From NCBI RefSeq assembly GCF_028802875.1, contig NZ_JARAMP010000002.1, positions 1 through 64,000 on the forward strand: a stretch of DNA of 64,000 nt, given 5' to 3'. Shown here piece by piece: positions 32,488 to 41,874 of this stretch. A program made the translations under genes and the position numbers. Position 1 is the stretch's first letter; each line of letters starts with the position of its first letter. The stretch is from Seohaeicola sp024304985. Lineage in GTDB: Bacteria > Pseudomonadota > Alphaproteobacteria > Rhodobacterales > Rhodobacteraceae. The notes beneath the pieces were generated by a model that ran no database searches, was not told the origin of the DNA, and worked only from the letters and a program-made list of their open reading frames with translations.

Positions 32488-33069
32488 ATGGACGGCACTG
32501 ATCTGGGCAGGTTGACCTATCTGATTCTTCTGGGGTCCGTGATCGTGTTCTGGTTCTTCGTGCAGAACCGCCAATCGCTGGGCAAGACATTGCAGCAGGT
32601 CCTGATCTGGGGCCTTCTGTTCCTGGGTGTGATCGCCGCGTTCGGCCTGTGGTCCGATATCCGCCAGACCGTGCGTCCGACCCAGTCCGTGATCAGCGCG
32701 GATGGACGGATCGAACTGCCCCGCGCACCGGACGGGCATTATTACCTAACGGCCGAGGTGAACGGCGCGCCGATCCGGTTTCTGGTCGATACCGGGGCCA
32801 CGGATATCTTTCTGAGCCGGGAGGACGCCATGGCGGCGGGCCTTGATCCCGCCAATCTGCCCTTCATCGGCACTGCCATGACCGCGAATGGAGAAGTCCG
32901 CACCGCCCCGGTCCGGCTGGACAGTATCCGCCTGGGCAGTCATGAGGATCGGGGCCTGCGCGCCTTTGTGAACGAAGGCGAGATGCGGGAAAGCCTGCTT
33001 GGCATGACCTATCTGCAACGCTTCTCATCGGTCGAGATCCGCCAGGGCGCGCTTATTCTGACGCGGTGA
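32488..33069 (+). CDS. TIGR02281-type clan AA aspartic protease, membrane anchored
   Basis: A 193-residue retropepsin-like protein. Two N-terminal membrane segments (YLILLGSVIVFWFFV and VLIWGLLFLGVIAAFGLW) anchor a periplasmic protease domain. The catalytic motif is FLVDTGATDIFLSREDA, and the flap and C-terminal fold are GTAMTANGEVRTAPV and LLGMTYLQRFSSVEI. One active-site Asp per chain means it works as a dimer. ATG 32488 has AAAGGGGG at 6 nt; the upstream ATG 32467 lacks an SD. The substrate is unknown. Confidence 0.88.
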   Translation: MDGTDLGRLTYLILLGSVIVFWFFVQNRQSLGKTLQQVLIWGLLFLGVIAAFGLWSDIRQTVRPTQSVISADGRIELPRAPDGHYYLTAEVNGAPIRFLVDTGATDIFLSREDAMAAGLDPANLPFIGTAMTANGEVRTAPVRLDSIRLGSHEDRGLRAFVNEGEMRESLLGMTYLQRFSSVEIRQGALILTR

Positions 33070-33115
33070 CGCGCGCCTTTTCACAGTTCGGCAAAAACCC
33101 ATGGCCAACGCGGCT

Positions 33116-33580
33116 TCAGGCGCTGCGTTCGGCCTTCATTTCCCATCGGCCCGATTCCTCGGACCAGTATTGCGCGGCGCAGCCTGCATCGGTCAGGGCC
33201 TTCCACTGAGCGCGCGCGATCTGCACGGCGGTAGGGTCGTTGCCGTCGAAGATCACGCAGACACGCTCCAGCCGTTGCACCTCATCGGCGCCGACCTCCG
33301 CCCCGTCCACGGTCATCAGGCAGGCGGGGTCATTCGCAGCCTCAGCGCCCGTCGTCAGCAGTACGGGCTGGGACGCATCATGCGCGCCACCCGCAAGACC
33401 GTGGGGCAGAAAGCCGTCAGACGCGCCCATCCAGAGCTGCCGGTCCAGCCAATCCATCCGGGCGGGATCGCGGCCGCGCACGGCCACACGCCAGCCCGCC
33501 TGCATGGCCCGGCCCAGAAGTTGCGGCAGGGTCACCTCAAGCGGGTTGCGGGTCAGGTGATAGAAATAGGCGGCCCCCAT
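33116..33580 (-). CDS. holC: DNA polymerase III subunit chi
   Basis: A 154-residue clamp-loader accessory subunit that links the replisome to single-strand binding protein. MGAAYFYHLTRNPLEVTLPQLL is the family start. GWRVAVRGRDPARMDWLDRQLW and the SSB-contact region DGFLPHGL follow, and RVCVIFDGND closes the Rossmann-like fold. It begins 13 nt after the end of pepA in the same direction, the standard pepA-holC pairing in Proteobacteria. Confidence 0.93.
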   Translation of the reverse strand: MGAAYFYHLTRNPLEVTLPQLLGRAMQAGWRVAVRGRDPARMDWLDRQLWMGASDGFLPHGLAGGAHDASQPVLLTTGAEAANDPACLMTVDGAEVGADEVQRLERVCVIFDGNDPTAVQIARAQWKALTDAGCAAQYWSEESGRWEMKAERSA

Positions 33581-33593
33581 CTGCGTGGTCCCT

Positions 33594-35078
33594 TCAGCCC
33601 TCGAACCGGTCGGCCACCAGACGGTTCAACGCCATGACGCCCCAACCGCTGGCCCCCTTGGGGGCGTAGGGGGTGTCTTCCTTGACGCTGGCCACACCGG
33701 CGATGTCCAGATGGACCCATGGCGTTTCATCCTTGATGAATCGTTGCAGGAACTGGGCCGCCGTGATCGCGCCCGCATCGCGGCCACCCACGTTCTTCAT
33801 GTCCGCGATGGCGGATTTCAGTTTGGCATCATAGGCCGCGCCCAAAGGCATGCGCCAGGCTCCTTCGCCCTCGGCCTCGGCAGCTTTGAGCACGGCATTG
33901 CACAGGGCATCGTCGTTCGAGAAGACGCCCGCTTTCTCATGCCCCAGACCGATGATGATCGCGCCGGTCAGTGTCGCCAGATCAACGATCCCGGCGGGCT
34001 TGAAGCGGTCCTGCGCATACCAGAGCACATCGGCCAGAACGAGGCGGCCTTCGGCATCGGTGTTGATCACCTCGATCGTGTCGCCCTTCATCGAGCGGAC
34101 CACGTCACCGGGGCGGGTGGACCGGCCCGAGATCATGTTCTCGACCAGACCGACGAGGCCCACGACATTGGCCTTTGCGCCGCGCCGGGCCAGCGTGTGC
34201 ATGACGCCAGCCACCACGCCCGCGCCGCCCATGTCCATGGTCATGTCTTCCATGCCGCCTGCGGGTTTCAGGCTGTAACCGCCGGTATCAAAGACCACGC
34301 CCTTGCCGACCAGCGCCAGCGGGGCAGCATCCTTGGCCCCGCCATTCCATTGCATCACAACGACTTTGGACGGGCTTTCGCTGCCGTGACCGACCGAGAG
34401 CAGACTGCCCATGCCGAGTTTTTCCAGATCGGACTCTTCCAGCACCTCGACCGTGACGCCCAGATCGCGCAGGGCCAGAAGCTGATCCGCGAATGTGGTC
34501 GTCGTGAGGATGTTTGCCGGCGCACTGATCAGGTCACGGGTCAGAAAGACACCCTCGATCGTGGCGCGCAGCGGCACCAGGGCGGCTTCGACCTCGTCAG
34601 GTTTGCTGACCATCAGGGTCACGTCGCCAGCGGCGGTCTCGTCCTTGCCGTTATCCTTTGGCGACTTCATCGCGTCATAGCTGTAGGCGCGCAGGGCCAG
34701 ACCCAGACCCAGTTCGGCCGCATGGCGCTGTCCACCGGCCATGACGGTGACCGCCGCCTTGCCCTTGAGCTTGGCCAGCGCGACACCGGCCTTGCGCGCC
34801 TGCACCGCATCGGTGCGGCGCGGCAGACGGACCACGTCCACCGCCTCGACCTCCATCCCGGCGGGAAAGGCCAGTGTCATCGCCTCGGCCGGTTTCAGCT
34901 TGGCGAAACGGTCCGACGCCAGCAGTCGCGCCAGCGCCCCGCGCGTCAACCGGTTCACGCGCCGCGCGGCCACGTCCAGCGTATCGGGGCTGTCCACCAG
35001 AAGCGCGATGCGGCCCTGCAGCGTGGACAGCGCCTCGATATCGGTGGATGCGGCGTGGATACGGACGGGATCGGTCAT
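33594..35078 (-). CDS. pepA: Leucyl (cytosol) aminopeptidase
   Basis: A 494-residue M17 metallopeptidase that removes N-terminal residues from peptides and in E. coli also binds DNA. The metal site is complete: VGKGVVFDTGGYSLKPAG (Lys and Asp ligands), MEDMTMDMGGAGVV, and the signature NTDAEGRLVLADVL. The N-terminal Macro-like domain occupies about 160 residues. The start is either ATG 35081 or 35078; AGGAG is 3 and 6 nt upstream respectively, so 35078 is preferred. It is divergent from lptF. Confidence 0.96.
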   Translation of the reverse strand: MTDPVRIHAASTDIEALSTLQGRIALLVDSPDTLDVAARRVNRLTRGALARLLASDRFAKLKPAEAMTLAFPAGMEVEAVDVVRLPRRTDAVQARKAGVALAKLKGKAAVTVMAGGQRHAAELGLGLALRAYSYDAMKSPKDNGKDETAAGDVTLMVSKPDEVEAALVPLRATIEGVFLTRDLISAPANILTTTTFADQLLALRDLGVTVEVLEESDLEKLGMGSLLSVGHGSESPSKVVVMQWNGGAKDAAPLALVGKGVVFDTGGYSLKPAGGMEDMTMDMGGAGVVAGVMHTLARRGAKANVVGLVGLVENMISGRSTRPGDVVRSMKGDTIEVINTDAEGRLVLADVLWYAQDRFKPAGIVDLATLTGAIIIGLGHEKAGVFSNDDALCNAVLKAAEAEGEGAWRMPLGAAYDAKLKSAIADMKNVGGRDAGAITAAQFLQRFIKDETPWVHLDIAGVASVKEDTPYAPKGASGWGVMALNRLVADRFEG

Positions 35079-35223
35079 CATATTCTCCTGATATGGGCTG
35101 TGACGCGGCGGATCGGAGCGACACCCTAGCGGTGGGTCGCCACCTTGACCAGATAGCAGTTTTACCCCCCCGCCACATCGGATAACCTTGTCACTGTCAT
35201 GATGTGACACCCGGGGGAATGGA

Positions 35224-36363
35224 GTGGCGAGATTCGACAGATATCTGCTGTCGCAGATGATGGTCCTGTTCGGCTTTTTCGCGCTGATCCTGGTTTCGAT
35301 CTACTGGATCAATCAGGCTGTGCGGCTGTTCGACAGGCTGGTCGGTGACGGCCAGTCCGCCATGGTGTTTGTCGAATTCTCGTTGCTGACCCTGCCCAAT
35401 GTCATCCGTCTGGTTCTTCCGGTCGCGGCTTTTGCCGGGGCGGTCTATGTCACCAACAGGCTGAGCAGTGAAAGCGAGCTGGTGGTGATGCAGGCGACGG
35501 GATTCAGCCCGTGGCGGCTGGCACAGCCCGTCGCGGTCTATGGGGGGCTGGTGGCCGTGATGATGTCCGTGCTGACCCATGTGCTGGTGCCCGCCTCACT
35601 GGAAGAGATGAAGCAGCGCGAGGCGGAGTTGTCACAGAACGTCACCTCGAAGCTGCTGACCGAGGGCACGTTTCTACATCCTTCGGCAGGGATCACCTTC
35701 TATATCCGCGAGATCACACCCGAAGGCGCGCTGCGGGATGTCTATCTGTCGGATCGCAGCCGCCCCGAACGGGCGATGACCTATACCGCGACCGAGGCCT
35801 ATCTGGTCAATGACGACAAGGGCACGCGGCTGGTGATGGTGGATGGTTTGTCGCAAAGCTATTTCCTGGACGGTCAGCGTCTGTTCACTACGCATTTTGC
35901 GGATTTTACATATGATATCAGCGGCTTGTTGGCCACGCCCGGCGCGCATAGCCGCGAGGTGCGACATGTGGGGACATGGGAACTGCTGCGTGCGCGGGAT
36001 GCCATCATCGCCGAGACGGGTGCGACGCCGGGTCTGATCGCGGATGAGTTGCACGGGCGCTTCAACCAGCCGCTGATGGCGCTGGCGGCGGCGCTGATCG
36101 GGTTTTCCGCGCTGCTGGTGGGCGGGTTCTCGCGTTTTGGCGTGTGGAAACAGATCGTCGGTGCGCTGGTTCTGCTGGTGTTGGTGAAACTGGTCGAAGG
36201 CCTTGTGACGGACCCGGTGCGGGCCAATGCGGCGCTGTGGCCACTGGTCTATGCGCCGACCGCTGCGGGGCTTGCGATGGCGGGCGCCCTGCTTGGCTGG
36301 GCCGCGCGTCCGCGCAGGCGGTCATGGCGCAGGGCACAGCCCGCAAGGGAGATTGCGACGTGA
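35224..36363 (+). CDS. lptF: LPS export ABC transporter permease LptF
   Basis: A 379-residue inner-membrane component of the LptB2FGC machine that extracts lipopolysaccharide from the inner membrane. It has three N-terminal helices (RFDRYLLSQMMVLFGFFALI and so on), a periplasmic beta-jellyroll of about 170 residues, and three C-terminal helices with the coupling region HGRFNQPLMALAAALIGF. GTG 35224 follows GGGGGAATGGA. Its TGA overlaps the GTG of lptG. It is the first gene of a run extending to rsmA, divergent from pepA. Confidence 0.95.
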   Translation: MARFDRYLLSQMMVLFGFFALILVSIYWINQAVRLFDRLVGDGQSAMVFVEFSLLTLPNVIRLVLPVAAFAGAVYVTNRLSSESELVVMQATGFSPWRLAQPVAVYGGLVAVMMSVLTHVLVPASLEEMKQREAELSQNVTSKLLTEGTFLHPSAGITFYIREITPEGALRDVYLSDRSRPERAMTYTATEAYLVNDDKGTRLVMVDGLSQSYFLDGQRLFTTHFADFTYDISGLLATPGAHSREVRHVGTWELLRARDAIIAETGATPGLIADELHGRFNQPLMALAAALIGFSALLVGGFSRFGVWKQIVGALVLLVLVKLVEGLVTDPVRANAALWPLVYAPTAAGLAMAGALLGWAARPRRRSWRRAQPAREIAT

Positions 36364-37457
36364 TCCTGCACCGCTATTTCGCGCGACGGTTTCTGGTGAC
36401 CTTTCTGGGCATCCTGACGGTGTTTTTCCTGTTGCTGGCGCTGATCGACCTTGTCGAACAGCTGCGGCGGTTCTCGGCGGACGGGATCGGGTTCCGGCGG
36501 ATTGCGCAGTTGACGCTGCTGAACATGCCCAAGGCCATCAGCGATATCCTTCCGCTGGTGATGATCCTGTCGACGATCACGCTTTTTCTGGGGCTGGCGC
36601 GCAGCAGCGAACTGGTGGTGACGCGCGCCTCGGGGCGGTCTGCGCTGGTGGCCCTGATCGCGCCGGTCATCGTGGCCTTTGCCATTGGCGCGCTGGCGGT
36701 GGCGATGCTGAATCCGATCGTGGCCGCCACGTCAAAACGCTATGCCAGCCTGTTCGAGAACTACCGCTTTGGCGTCACCGATGTTCTGTCGATCTCACGC
36801 GAGGGATTGTGGCTGCGGCAGGGCGATACATCAGGGCAGACGGTGATCCATGCGGAACGGGCCAATCCGGACGGTACCGTGTTCTATGACGTGACATTCC
36901 TCAGCTATGCGCCCGAAGGCGGTCCATTGCGCCGGATCGAGGCCCGCGAAGCGGTGCTGGCACCCGGCGCCTGGGAGGCGAAAGACGTCAAGGTCTGGCC
37001 GCTGGGACTGGACATGAACCCCGAGGCCATGGCCGAGACCCTCGACAGCCTTACGATCCCATCGGATCTGACACAGGAACGCATCCGCGACAGTTTCGGG
37101 CAGCCGGAGGCGATCTCGATCTGGGACCTGCCCGATTATGTGGCGCGGCTTGAGGAAGCCGGGTTTTCGGCGCGGCGGCATCTGGTGTGGTTCCAGATGG
37201 AAATGGCACGCCCGCTGTTTCTGACCGCAATGGTGCTGCTGGGGGCCGCCTTCACGATGCGCCATGTGCGCGCGGGCGGCACGGGTGTCGCGGTCCTGAC
37301 GGCGGTGATGCTGGGATTTGCGCTGTTCTATATCCGGAACTTCGCGCAGATTCTGGGCGAGAACGGCCAGATCCCGATCCTGCTGGCGGCCTGGGCGCCG
37401 CCTGTGGCCTCGGTCCTGCTGGCCTTGGGCATTCTGCTGAACATGGAGGAGGCGTGA
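36360..37457 (+). CDS. lptG: LPS export ABC transporter permease LptG
   Basis: A 365-residue partner of LptF. VILHRYFARRFLVTFLGILTVFF is the first helix; the jellyroll includes REGLWLRQGDTSGQTVIHAE, and the final helices contain FQMEMARPLFLTAMVLLGAAF. GTG 36360 has AAGGGAG at 8 nt and overlaps the lptF stop by 4 nt. An in-frame extension from 36144 lies inside lptF and is rejected. Its TGA shares one base with the ATG of lptD. Confidence 0.95.
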   Translation: MILHRYFARRFLVTFLGILTVFFLLLALIDLVEQLRRFSADGIGFRRIAQLTLLNMPKAISDILPLVMILSTITLFLGLARSSELVVTRASGRSALVALIAPVIVAFAIGALAVAMLNPIVAATSKRYASLFENYRFGVTDVLSISREGLWLRQGDTSGQTVIHAERANPDGTVFYDVTFLSYAPEGGPLRRIEAREAVLAPGAWEAKDVKVWPLGLDMNPEAMAETLDSLTIPSDLTQERIRDSFGQPEAISIWDLPDYVARLEEAGFSARRHLVWFQMEMARPLFLTAMVLLGAAFTMRHVRAGGTGVAVLTAVMLGFALFYIRNFAQILGENGQIPILLAAWAPPVASVLLALGILLNMEEA

Positions 37458-39649
37458 TGCGGCGCGCGCCCCTGACACGGCGTCACCATCTGGCGCTGGG
37501 GTTTGCCGCCGTGCTTGGGCTGGGCCTTGCCCTGCCCCCGGCCGTGCCCCGCGCGCAGGAGAGCACCGCCGTGCCGGTGGCGGGTGCGCCGGCGCTGCTG
37601 GTGGCCGACAGCCTGCGGCTGGAGGGGCGTGACAGGCTGATCGCCGAGGGCAATGTCGAGGCGCTGTCGGGGCAGACCCGCCTCAAGGCGGCGCGGGTGA
37701 TCTATGACCGCGAGACGGACCGGCTGACACTGGAAGGGCCGATCACCATCATCGAGGGCGAAAGGATCGTCGTGCTGGCCGATAGCGGCGATCTGGATGC
37801 CAGCCTTGAAAACGGCCTGTTGCGCGGGGCGCGGATGGTGCTGGACCAGCAGGTGCAGCTTGCGGCCAACCGGATCGACCGGATCGGGGGGCGATACACG
37901 CAGCTTTACAAGACCGCAGCCACCTCGTGCCGGGTCTGCGACGATGGTTCGCCACCGCTCTGGCAGATCCGGGCCAAGCGTGTGGTGCATGACCAGCAGG
38001 AAAAGCAGCTCTACTTCGACAATGCACAGATACGGGTGCTGGATGTGCCGATATTCTGGGTGCCGCGCCTGCGCCTGCCCGATCCGACACTGGACCGCGC
38101 CACCGGGTTCCTGATCCCGTCGCTGAAGCAGACATCCCGTCTGGGTCTTGGGGTCAAGATGCCCTATTTCGTGACCCTTGGGGATCACCGCGACCTGACC
38201 ATCACACCTTATCTTTCGCCCGAAACCCGGACACTGGAGCTGCGCTATCGGCAGGCGTTCCGCACCGGGGATATCACCCTGAACGGTGCGATTTCCGACG
38301 ACTCGCTGGGGCCGGACAGCCGCCGGGCCTATCTGTTCGGGACGGGTCAGTTCTCGTTGCCGCGCGATTTCCGGTTGACCTTCGACATCGAGATGACCAG
38401 CGATGACGCCTATCTGCTGGACTACGACTATTCCGAGAAGGACCGTCTGGACAGCGCCATCGCCGTCACCCGGACGCGGCGGGACGAATTCATTCAGGCC
38501 AGTCTGACCGGCTATCAGACCCTTCGCGCCAGTGAAAGCAATGCGACCCTGCCCACGATTATCGGCGATCTGACCTATGAGCGGCGTTTCGTGCCGGGTC
38601 TGCTGGGGGGCGAGTTGCGCATGGGGTTGCAGGCCAACTCGCGCTATCGTTCATCCGACGATCCGACAGACGGGATCGGCCGCGACGTGTCGCGGGTGTC
38701 GGCTGATCTGTTCTGGCACCGCAACTGGGGACTGGCTTACGGGGTGCAGGCCGAGGTCAAGGGAGGGGTCTCGGTAGACGGGTTCCGCATCCTGCAGGAT
38801 GACAGTTTCGGCGGAGATCTGGCCGAGGTCGTGCCCCAGACCGCGCTGACCCTGCGCTGGCCCCTGATCAAGAGCACTGCCAGCGGGGCCACCCATCTGC
38901 TTGAGCCGGTCGCCATGCTGGGCTGGACCGGTGGCAGCCGCCGGGACCTGCCCAATGACGAAAGCACGCGGGTCGAGTTCGACGAGGGCAACCTTCTGAC
39001 CCTGTCGCGCTTTCCGGCCCCGGACCGGCGCGAACGCGGTGTCGTCGCGGCCTATGGCCTCAACTGGATGCGGCAGGGTTCCGGCGGTTTGCAGACCAAC
39101 CTGACCCTTGGTCAGGTCTGGCGCGCGGATCCGGATTTCGACTTCAGCAACAGCTCCGGCCTATCCGGCCAAAGCTCTGACCTGCTGGTGGCGGGGCAGA
39201 TCAAGACTGCCGACGGGGTGTCGGTTTCGGCCCGCACGCTTTATGACGGCGGATTGTCGCTGTCCAAGGCCGAGGCGCGGCTGTTGTGGCAACAGCAGGA
39301 TTTCGCCTTGGGCGCCGCCTATGTCTGGTTGGGCACGGATCTGGACGAGGACCGGCTGTCGACGCAGTCAGAATGGTCTGTGGATGGCACCTACCGCATT
39401 TCGCGACACTGGACGGGATCGGCGAACGTGCGGTATGACGTGGCCCGCGACAAGACCGCCGAGGCGGGCGTGGGACTGCGGTATCGGAACGAATGTATCG
39501 AGCTGAACCTTTCCCTCTCGCGCCGCTTCACCGCATCGGCTATCGTCGAGCCATCCACGGATTTCGGCTTTACGGTCGCCATCAGGGGATTTGGCGTCGG
39601 GGATACCGACAGAAGTTATACACGGACCTGCAGGAACGCGCCGACATGA
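37457..39649 (+). CDS. lptD: LPS-assembly outer membrane protein LptD
   Basis: A 730-residue outer-membrane translocon that places LPS on the cell surface with LptE. The signal region HHLALGFAAVLGLGLALPPA ends near RAQES. An OstA/LptA-like jellyroll follows (ADSLRLEGRDRLIAEGNVEAL, LKAARVIYDRETDRLTLEGP). The barrel portion from about residue 210 has alternating strands ending with VRYDVARDKTAEAGVGLRY. The cysteines in ATSCRVCDDGSPP are the family's disulfide-forming pair. It overlaps lptG by 1 nt and surA by 4 nt. Confidence 0.95.
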   Translation: MRRAPLTRRHHLALGFAAVLGLGLALPPAVPRAQESTAVPVAGAPALLVADSLRLEGRDRLIAEGNVEALSGQTRLKAARVIYDRETDRLTLEGPITIIEGERIVVLADSGDLDASLENGLLRGARMVLDQQVQLAANRIDRIGGRYTQLYKTAATSCRVCDDGSPPLWQIRAKRVVHDQQEKQLYFDNAQIRVLDVPIFWVPRLRLPDPTLDRATGFLIPSLKQTSRLGLGVKMPYFVTLGDHRDLTITPYLSPETRTLELRYRQAFRTGDITLNGAISDDSLGPDSRRAYLFGTGQFSLPRDFRLTFDIEMTSDDAYLLDYDYSEKDRLDSAIAVTRTRRDEFIQASLTGYQTLRASESNATLPTIIGDLTYERRFVPGLLGGELRMGLQANSRYRSSDDPTDGIGRDVSRVSADLFWHRNWGLAYGVQAEVKGGVSVDGFRILQDDSFGGDLAEVVPQTALTLRWPLIKSTASGATHLLEPVAMLGWTGGSRRDLPNDESTRVEFDEGNLLTLSRFPAPDRRERGVVAAYGLNWMRQGSGGLQTNLTLGQVWRADPDFDFSNSSGLSGQSSDLLVAGQIKTADGVSVSARTLYDGGLSLSKAEARLLWQQQDFALGAAYVWLGTDLDEDRLSTQSEWSVDGTYRISRHWTGSANVRYDVARDKTAEAGVGLRYRNECIELNLSLSRRFTASAIVEPSTDFGFTVAIRGFGVGDTDRSYTRTCRNAPT

Positions 39650-40881
39650 TACAGAAGACCCGCCCTGTCCTTTTCGCCCTTCTCGCGCTGTTGGGCGTGC
39701 TGGCCCAGCCACTGTCCACGCAGGCGCAGGGGTTGTTTGCGCCGGTGGCCACGGTCGATGATCAGGTGGTCACCCGCTACGAGGTCGAGCAGCGCATCGC
39801 CTTGCTGCGCGTGTTGCGGGCGCAGGGCAACCTTGAGGAACTGGCCCGCCAGCAATTGATAGAGGATCGCGTCAAGATGGCGGCGGCCCGCAGCGCCGGG
39901 ATCGAGATCACCGACGAAGCGATCATGGAGGGGATGACCGAATTCGCCTCTCGCGCCGACCTGTCGCGTGAAGAGTTCCTGCGCGCACTGGGCGGGGCCG
40001 GTGTGGCCGAACAGACCTTCCGCGATTTCATCATCGCGGCCCTTGGCTGGCGTGATCTGGTGCGCGCCCGTTTCGTGCCGCGTGTCCGCATCACCGATGC
40101 GGATGTCGACAAGGCTCTGAGCGTGCTGACAGGTGGCAGCACGGTGCGCGTTCTTCTGTCCGAGATCATTCTGGCCGCCCCGCCGCAGCAGGCCGCGGCA
40201 GCGCAGGAATTGGCCGAGGATCTGAGTCAGATCACCTCGATCGACCAATTCTCGGCCGAGGCGCGCCGCGTGTCGGCAACGCAGACCCGCGAAAATGGCG
40301 GACGGCTGGACTGGATGCCGATCACCAACCTGCCGGAACAGCTTCGCCCGGTGATCCTTGGGCTGTCGGTCGGCGAGGTCACGCAACCGATCCCGCTTGA
40401 CGGGGCCATCGCCCTGTTTCAGTTGCGCGGCATTCAGGAAACCGGCGTAAGCACGCCCGAATTCTCGGCCATCGACTATGCCGCCTATTACCTGGCCGGT
40501 GGCCGGACGGAGGCCAATCTGGCCGAAGCTGCGCGCATCCGGGCGTCGGTGGATACCTGCAACGATCTTTACGGTCTGGCCAAAGGGCAACCGCCCGAAC
40601 TGCTGGAGCGCAACGCTGCTGCCCCGGCCGATCTGCCACGCGATATCGCGTTGGAACTGGCCAAGCTGGACCGGGGCGAGATCTCGGCCAACCTGACCCG
40701 GCCCGCTGCGGACGGGTCCGAGGCGCTGATGGTGCTGATGCTGTGCGGACGCACCGCTGCGGGGGCCGAGAATGCCTCGCGAGAGCAGATCACCGCGCAG
40801 TTGCGGAACCAGCGGCTTGAGGCCTATGCGCGCGGCTATCTTGCGCAGCTTGTCTCTGATGCGCGCATCGTCGAGCAATGA
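39646..40881 (+). CDS. surA: Periplasmic chaperone/peptidyl-prolyl isomerase SurA
   Basis: A 411-residue chaperone that escorts outer-membrane proteins such as LptD. The signal peptide is PVLFALLALLGVLAQPL ending at STQAQG. The N-terminal domain starts FAPVATVDDQVVTRYEVEQR. A parvulin domain follows around residues 165-270 (VRVLLSEIILAAPPQ, NGGRLDWMPITNLPEQLRPVI). The C-terminal helix closes the chaperone core. The ATG overlaps the lptD stop and the TGA overlaps the pdxA start, each by 4 nt. The frame extends upstream into lptD, which is ignored. Confidence 0.93.
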   Translation: MIQKTRPVLFALLALLGVLAQPLSTQAQGLFAPVATVDDQVVTRYEVEQRIALLRVLRAQGNLEELARQQLIEDRVKMAAARSAGIEITDEAIMEGMTEFASRADLSREEFLRALGGAGVAEQTFRDFIIAALGWRDLVRARFVPRVRITDADVDKALSVLTGGSTVRVLLSEIILAAPPQQAAAAQELAEDLSQITSIDQFSAEARRVSATQTRENGGRLDWMPITNLPEQLRPVILGLSVGEVTQPIPLDGAIALFQLRGIQETGVSTPEFSAIDYAAYYLAGGRTEANLAEAARIRASVDTCNDLYGLAKGQPPELLERNAAAPADLPRDIALELAKLDRGEISANLTRPAADGSEALMVLMLCGRTAAGAENASREQITAQLRNQRLEAYARGYLAQLVSDARIVEQ

Positions 40882-41852
40882 GCGCACCCATCGCGCTGAG
40901 TTGCGGTGAGCCGTCAGGGGTCGGACCGGAAATCGCGGCCAAGGCTTGGGCCGCGTTGCGTGACAGCTTGCCCTTTGTCTATATCGGGGATCCGCGCCAC
41001 CTGCCTGCGGGCACCGCTGTCGCTGTGATTGAAGATATGGCGCAGGCGCGGGCCGTCAGTGCCACGGCTTTGCCGGTGCTACATCTGCCCTTTGCCACAT
41101 TGGCGCGGCCCGGGAAGCCTGATCCCGCCAATGCCCAGGGTGTGATCGCGTCTATCGCCCGCGCGGTGGATCTGGTGCAAACGGGGGCGGCTCGGGCGCT
41201 GTGCACCGCGCCGATCCACAAGAAGGCGCTGAAGGTTGGTGCGGATTTCGCCTATCCGGGGCATACCGAATATCTGGCGGCTCTGGCCGGGGTTGACCGG
41301 GTGGTGATGATGCTGGCCTGCGAGGCGCTGCGCGTGGTTCCCGTCACGATCCATATCCCGCTGGCCGAGGTGCCCGAGGCCCTGACGGCGGCCTTGCTGA
41401 CCGATACGATCCTGATCACCCATGCCGCCTTGCGCCGCGATTTCGGGCTGACCGCGCCACGCCTTGCCGTGGCTGGGCTGAATCCGCATGCCGGAGAAGG
41501 CGGCGCGATGGGACAGGAAGAGATCGAAATGATCATCCCCGTGCTGGAGGCGTTGCGCGCCGAGGGTCTGGATATCGCGGGGCCTCTGTCCGCTGACACG
41601 ATGTTCCACCCGGCGGCGCGAGCCCGCTATGACGCGGCCATCTGCATGTATCACGATCAGGCGCTGATCCCGATCAAGACGCTGGATTTCGCAGGCGGGG
41701 TGAATGTCACGCTGGGGCTGCCGTTCATCCGCACCTCGCCGGATCATGGCACGGCCTTCGATATCGCAGGTCAGGGGATTGCCGATCCCTCATCGCTGAT
41801 CGCGGCGCTGAAGATGGCGGATGTCATGGCCGGGGCGCGCGGTCCGTCATGA
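40878..41852 (+). CDS. pdxA: 4-hydroxythreonine-4-phosphate dehydrogenase
   Basis: A 324-residue NAD-dependent enzyme of pyridoxal 5'-phosphate synthesis. It begins IALSCGEPSGVGPEIAAKAW. Metal and substrate residues lie in ALCTAPIHKKALKVGADFAYPGHTEYLA, HAGEGGAMGQEE, and the C-terminal CMYHDQALIPIKTL and TSPDHGTAFDIAGQG. It overlaps surA by 4 nt and is followed after 22 nt by rsmA; surA-pdxA-rsmA(ksgA) is a classic gamma/alpha-proteobacterial arrangement. Confidence 0.97.
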   Translation: MSAPIALSCGEPSGVGPEIAAKAWAALRDSLPFVYIGDPRHLPAGTAVAVIEDMAQARAVSATALPVLHLPFATLARPGKPDPANAQGVIASIARAVDLVQTGAARALCTAPIHKKALKVGADFAYPGHTEYLAALAGVDRVVMMLACEALRVVPVTIHIPLAEVPEALTAALLTDTILITHAALRRDFGLTAPRLAVAGLNPHAGEGGAMGQEEIEMIIPVLEALRAEGLDIAGPLSADTMFHPAARARYDAAICMYHDQALIPIKTLDFAGGVNVTLGLPFIRTSPDHGTAFDIAGQGIADPSSLIAALKMADVMAGARGPS

Positions 41853-41874
41853 GTATTTGTGGAACGGTGAAGCC

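Noticed and set aside
33585..35129. 514-residue open frame opposite pepA
   Set aside because: The PepA signature NTDAEGRL is on the minus strand; this frame is its shadow.
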